This document shows positions 5,064 to 6,309 of a DNA stretch of 6,309 nucleotides, piece after piece; position 1 is the stretch's first letter, and each line of letters begins with the position of its first letter. The notes beneath the pieces were generated by a model, which was given only the letters and a program-made list of their open reading frames with translations, made no database searches and had not been told where the DNA came from. This DNA comes from an uncultured Clostridia bacterium. Lineage in GTDB: Bacteria > Bacillota_A > Clostridia > Oscillospirales > Oscillospiraceae. A program made the translations under genes and the position numbers. Location: positions 1 to 6,309 of the forward strand of contig CAMJQX010000099.1 of NCBI GenBank assembly GCA_946408145.1, written 5' to 3'.

Positions 5064-6308
5064 TCAGCCCTCGCCCTTGACGAAGGTCGCGCCCTTGGTG
5101 TTGACGCCCTGATAGATGACGTTGTCGATATCCGTGCTGTTGCGCTCGAAATAGCAGCCGGGGAAGCCCAGCACGACGCGGCTCGGCGATTTCAGGATCT
5201 GAAAGCCGACGCCGTTGCCGATGAAGCGGTCGCCCGAATAGGTGGGCGAGGACAGCGTCGCCTTGCCGGAGTTGAAGCGGAAGCCCACGCCGTTTGCGAT
5301 GAAGTCGCAGTCGTAGGCGGCGACCCACGAGCCGTCGCGCATGTCCGCGCCGATGCTCCAGCCCTCGAAGCTGCAGCCGCGCAGGATCGCGCCCTCCGTG
5401 GCGTGCAGCCCCGTCCCGCCGGAGCCGACGAAGCTGATGTTGGAAAACTCCGCGATCTGCGGCGTGCGCACCTCGACATACACGGTGTCGGTAAAGGTGG
5501 TGCGCTGCTCGCCCTCGCTGCTGCCGACGAAAACGTAGGCGCGGGTATCCAGGCGCAGGCCGCCCTCGTAGCGCACCGGGGGCAGATAGATCGTCGTCAC
5601 CGTGTCGGCGCCGCTCCCGCTCTGCAGCTGCTCCAAAAAGGCCTGGAGCTTGTCGAGCGTGCTCAGGTCGTATTGCTGGTACGAATAGCTCAGCGAGCGC
5701 TGCTGCACCGTGCGCAGGGCGTGGCGCAGCGTGATCGTGTCGCCGTTTTTCATGCGGATCGTCCAAACGATGTCGTTCGTGCCGCAGGCGGTGGAATAGC
5801 TCAGCGCGACGCCGCGCACCGCGCTGCCGTCCGGCCCCGGCGTGCCGAGCGTCACCGCCTGCGCGCCGTTTCTGGGCAGCGCCTCGACCTGCGCGCTCTC
5901 CATGCGGCGCAGGAATTCCTTATGCCTGTCCGCGCCGCTGGCGGCGTCGTAGGCGTAAAGAAGGCTCGCGGCGCTGCTCTGCTGCCCTTCGGACAGGACG
6001 CGGGAGACGAGGTCGGCGGATTCGCCGCTGTCCCAGCGCAGGTTCAGCACATAGGAGCCGCTTCGGTCGCTGTACTCGACCGAGGCCCCCTGCGATGAGA
6101 CGCTGACCGGCGTGTAGCGCAGATGCCCGATCAGCACGGCGACGCCCCACACGACGAGGGCCAGCGCCACGACCGCGCCGACGGCCATCAGCTTCCCCCA
6201 GGGGCGGCGGCGCTCCGCACGCGGATCCTGCTTCTGTCTGCGGCGGCAATAGGGGCAGAACCCGGCGGCGTCCGGCAGCTCCGCGCCGCAATGGATGCAT
6301 TGTTTCAC
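5064..6308 (-). CDS. Zinc-ribbon, single-pass membrane protein with extracellular beta-helix-like domain
   Basis: This is a 414-residue protein of unknown function. Residues 4-21 form a zinc ribbon (C4xxC7, C18xxC21) of the kind placed at the front of many Firmicute membrane proteins. A highly basic stretch follows (residues 22-39), then one transmembrane segment at about 40-61. By the positive-inside rule the ribbon is cytoplasmic and residues 62-414 are outside. The middle part (about 65-240) is not recognised. Residues about 240-410 look like a right-handed parallel beta-helix of the pectate-lyase/NosD type, with short rungs such as AEFSNISFVGSGGTGLHATEGA, here at 286-307, RGCSFEGWSIGADMRDGS, YDCDFIANGVGFRFNSG and GDRFIGNGVGFQIL. 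A tandem F-I-x-N-G-V-G-F element occurs twice. No catalytic site can be named. The apparent start is GTG at 6308 with only one base upstream in the window, so no ribosome binding site is visible and a longer N-terminus is possible, although ribbons normally sit right at the start. The gene converges on galT and is probably unrelated to it in transcription. Confidence 0.8.
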   Translation of the reverse strand: MKQCIHCGAELPDAAGFCPYCRRRQKQDPRAERRRPWGKLMAVGAVVALALVVWGVAVLIGHLRYTPVSVSSQGASVEYSDRSGSYVLNLRWDSGESADLVSRVLSEGQQSSAASLLYAYDAASGADRHKEFLRRMESAQVEALPRNGAQAVTLGTPGPDGSAVRGVALSYSTACGTNDIVWTIRMKNGDTITLRHALRTVQQRSLSYSYQQYDLSTLDKLQAFLEQLQSGSGADTVTTIYLPPVRYEGGLRLDTRAYVFVGSSEGEQRTTFTDTVYVEVRTPQIAEFSNISFVGSGGTGLHATEGAILRGCSFEGWSIGADMRDGSWVAAYDCDFIANGVGFRFNSGKATLSSPTYSGDRFIGNGVGFQILKSPSRVVLGFPGCYFERNSTDIDNVIYQGVNTKGATFVKGEG

Positions 6309-6309
6309 A

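Overview
The window reads as chromosomal DNA of a GC-rich Firmicute, most likely an anaerobic gut clostridium of the Oscillospiraceae type. This is inferred from strong AGGAGG ribosome binding sites, a class II (Firmicute-type) GalT, a Cthe_2159-like lipoprotein, a zinc-ribbon membrane-anchored protein and GC-rich codons throughout. I see no insertion sequence, phage gene, CRISPR array, tRNA or rRNA.

Layout. (1) Bases 1-482, minus strand: the first 160 codons of a cytoplasmic protein that runs off the left edge, resembling the N-terminal part of a clostridial 4Fe-4S oxidoreductase family. It has a well-spaced promoter at 561-589. (2) Bases 483-694: a divergent intergenic region with promoters in both directions. 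(3) Bases 695-2209, plus strand: a secreted lipoprotein with a right-handed beta-helix made of ~22-residue rungs, followed by a hairpin terminator. (4) Bases 2271-5054, plus strand: a self-contained galK-galT transcription unit with its own promoter, a 4-base start/stop overlap between the genes and a 15-bp-stem terminator. The two products would turn galactose into galactose-1-phosphate and then exchange it with UDP-glucose, the middle steps of the Leloir pathway. galM, galE and a regulator gene are not present. (5) Bases 5064-6308, minus strand and convergent with galT: a membrane protein with a cytoplasmic zinc ribbon, one transmembrane segment and an extracellular beta-helix-like domain. 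It begins with GTG only one base from the window edge, so its true start cannot be verified.

The most interesting points are the non-canonical galactokinase sugar-binding motif, in which the usual Asn and Glu are exchanged and a His replaces the final Tyr; an inverted repeat wrapped around the galK promoter that could be an operator; and two unrelated cell-surface beta-helix proteins on either side of the sugar operon. These deserve checking, but nothing here clearly amounts to a new multi-gene system.
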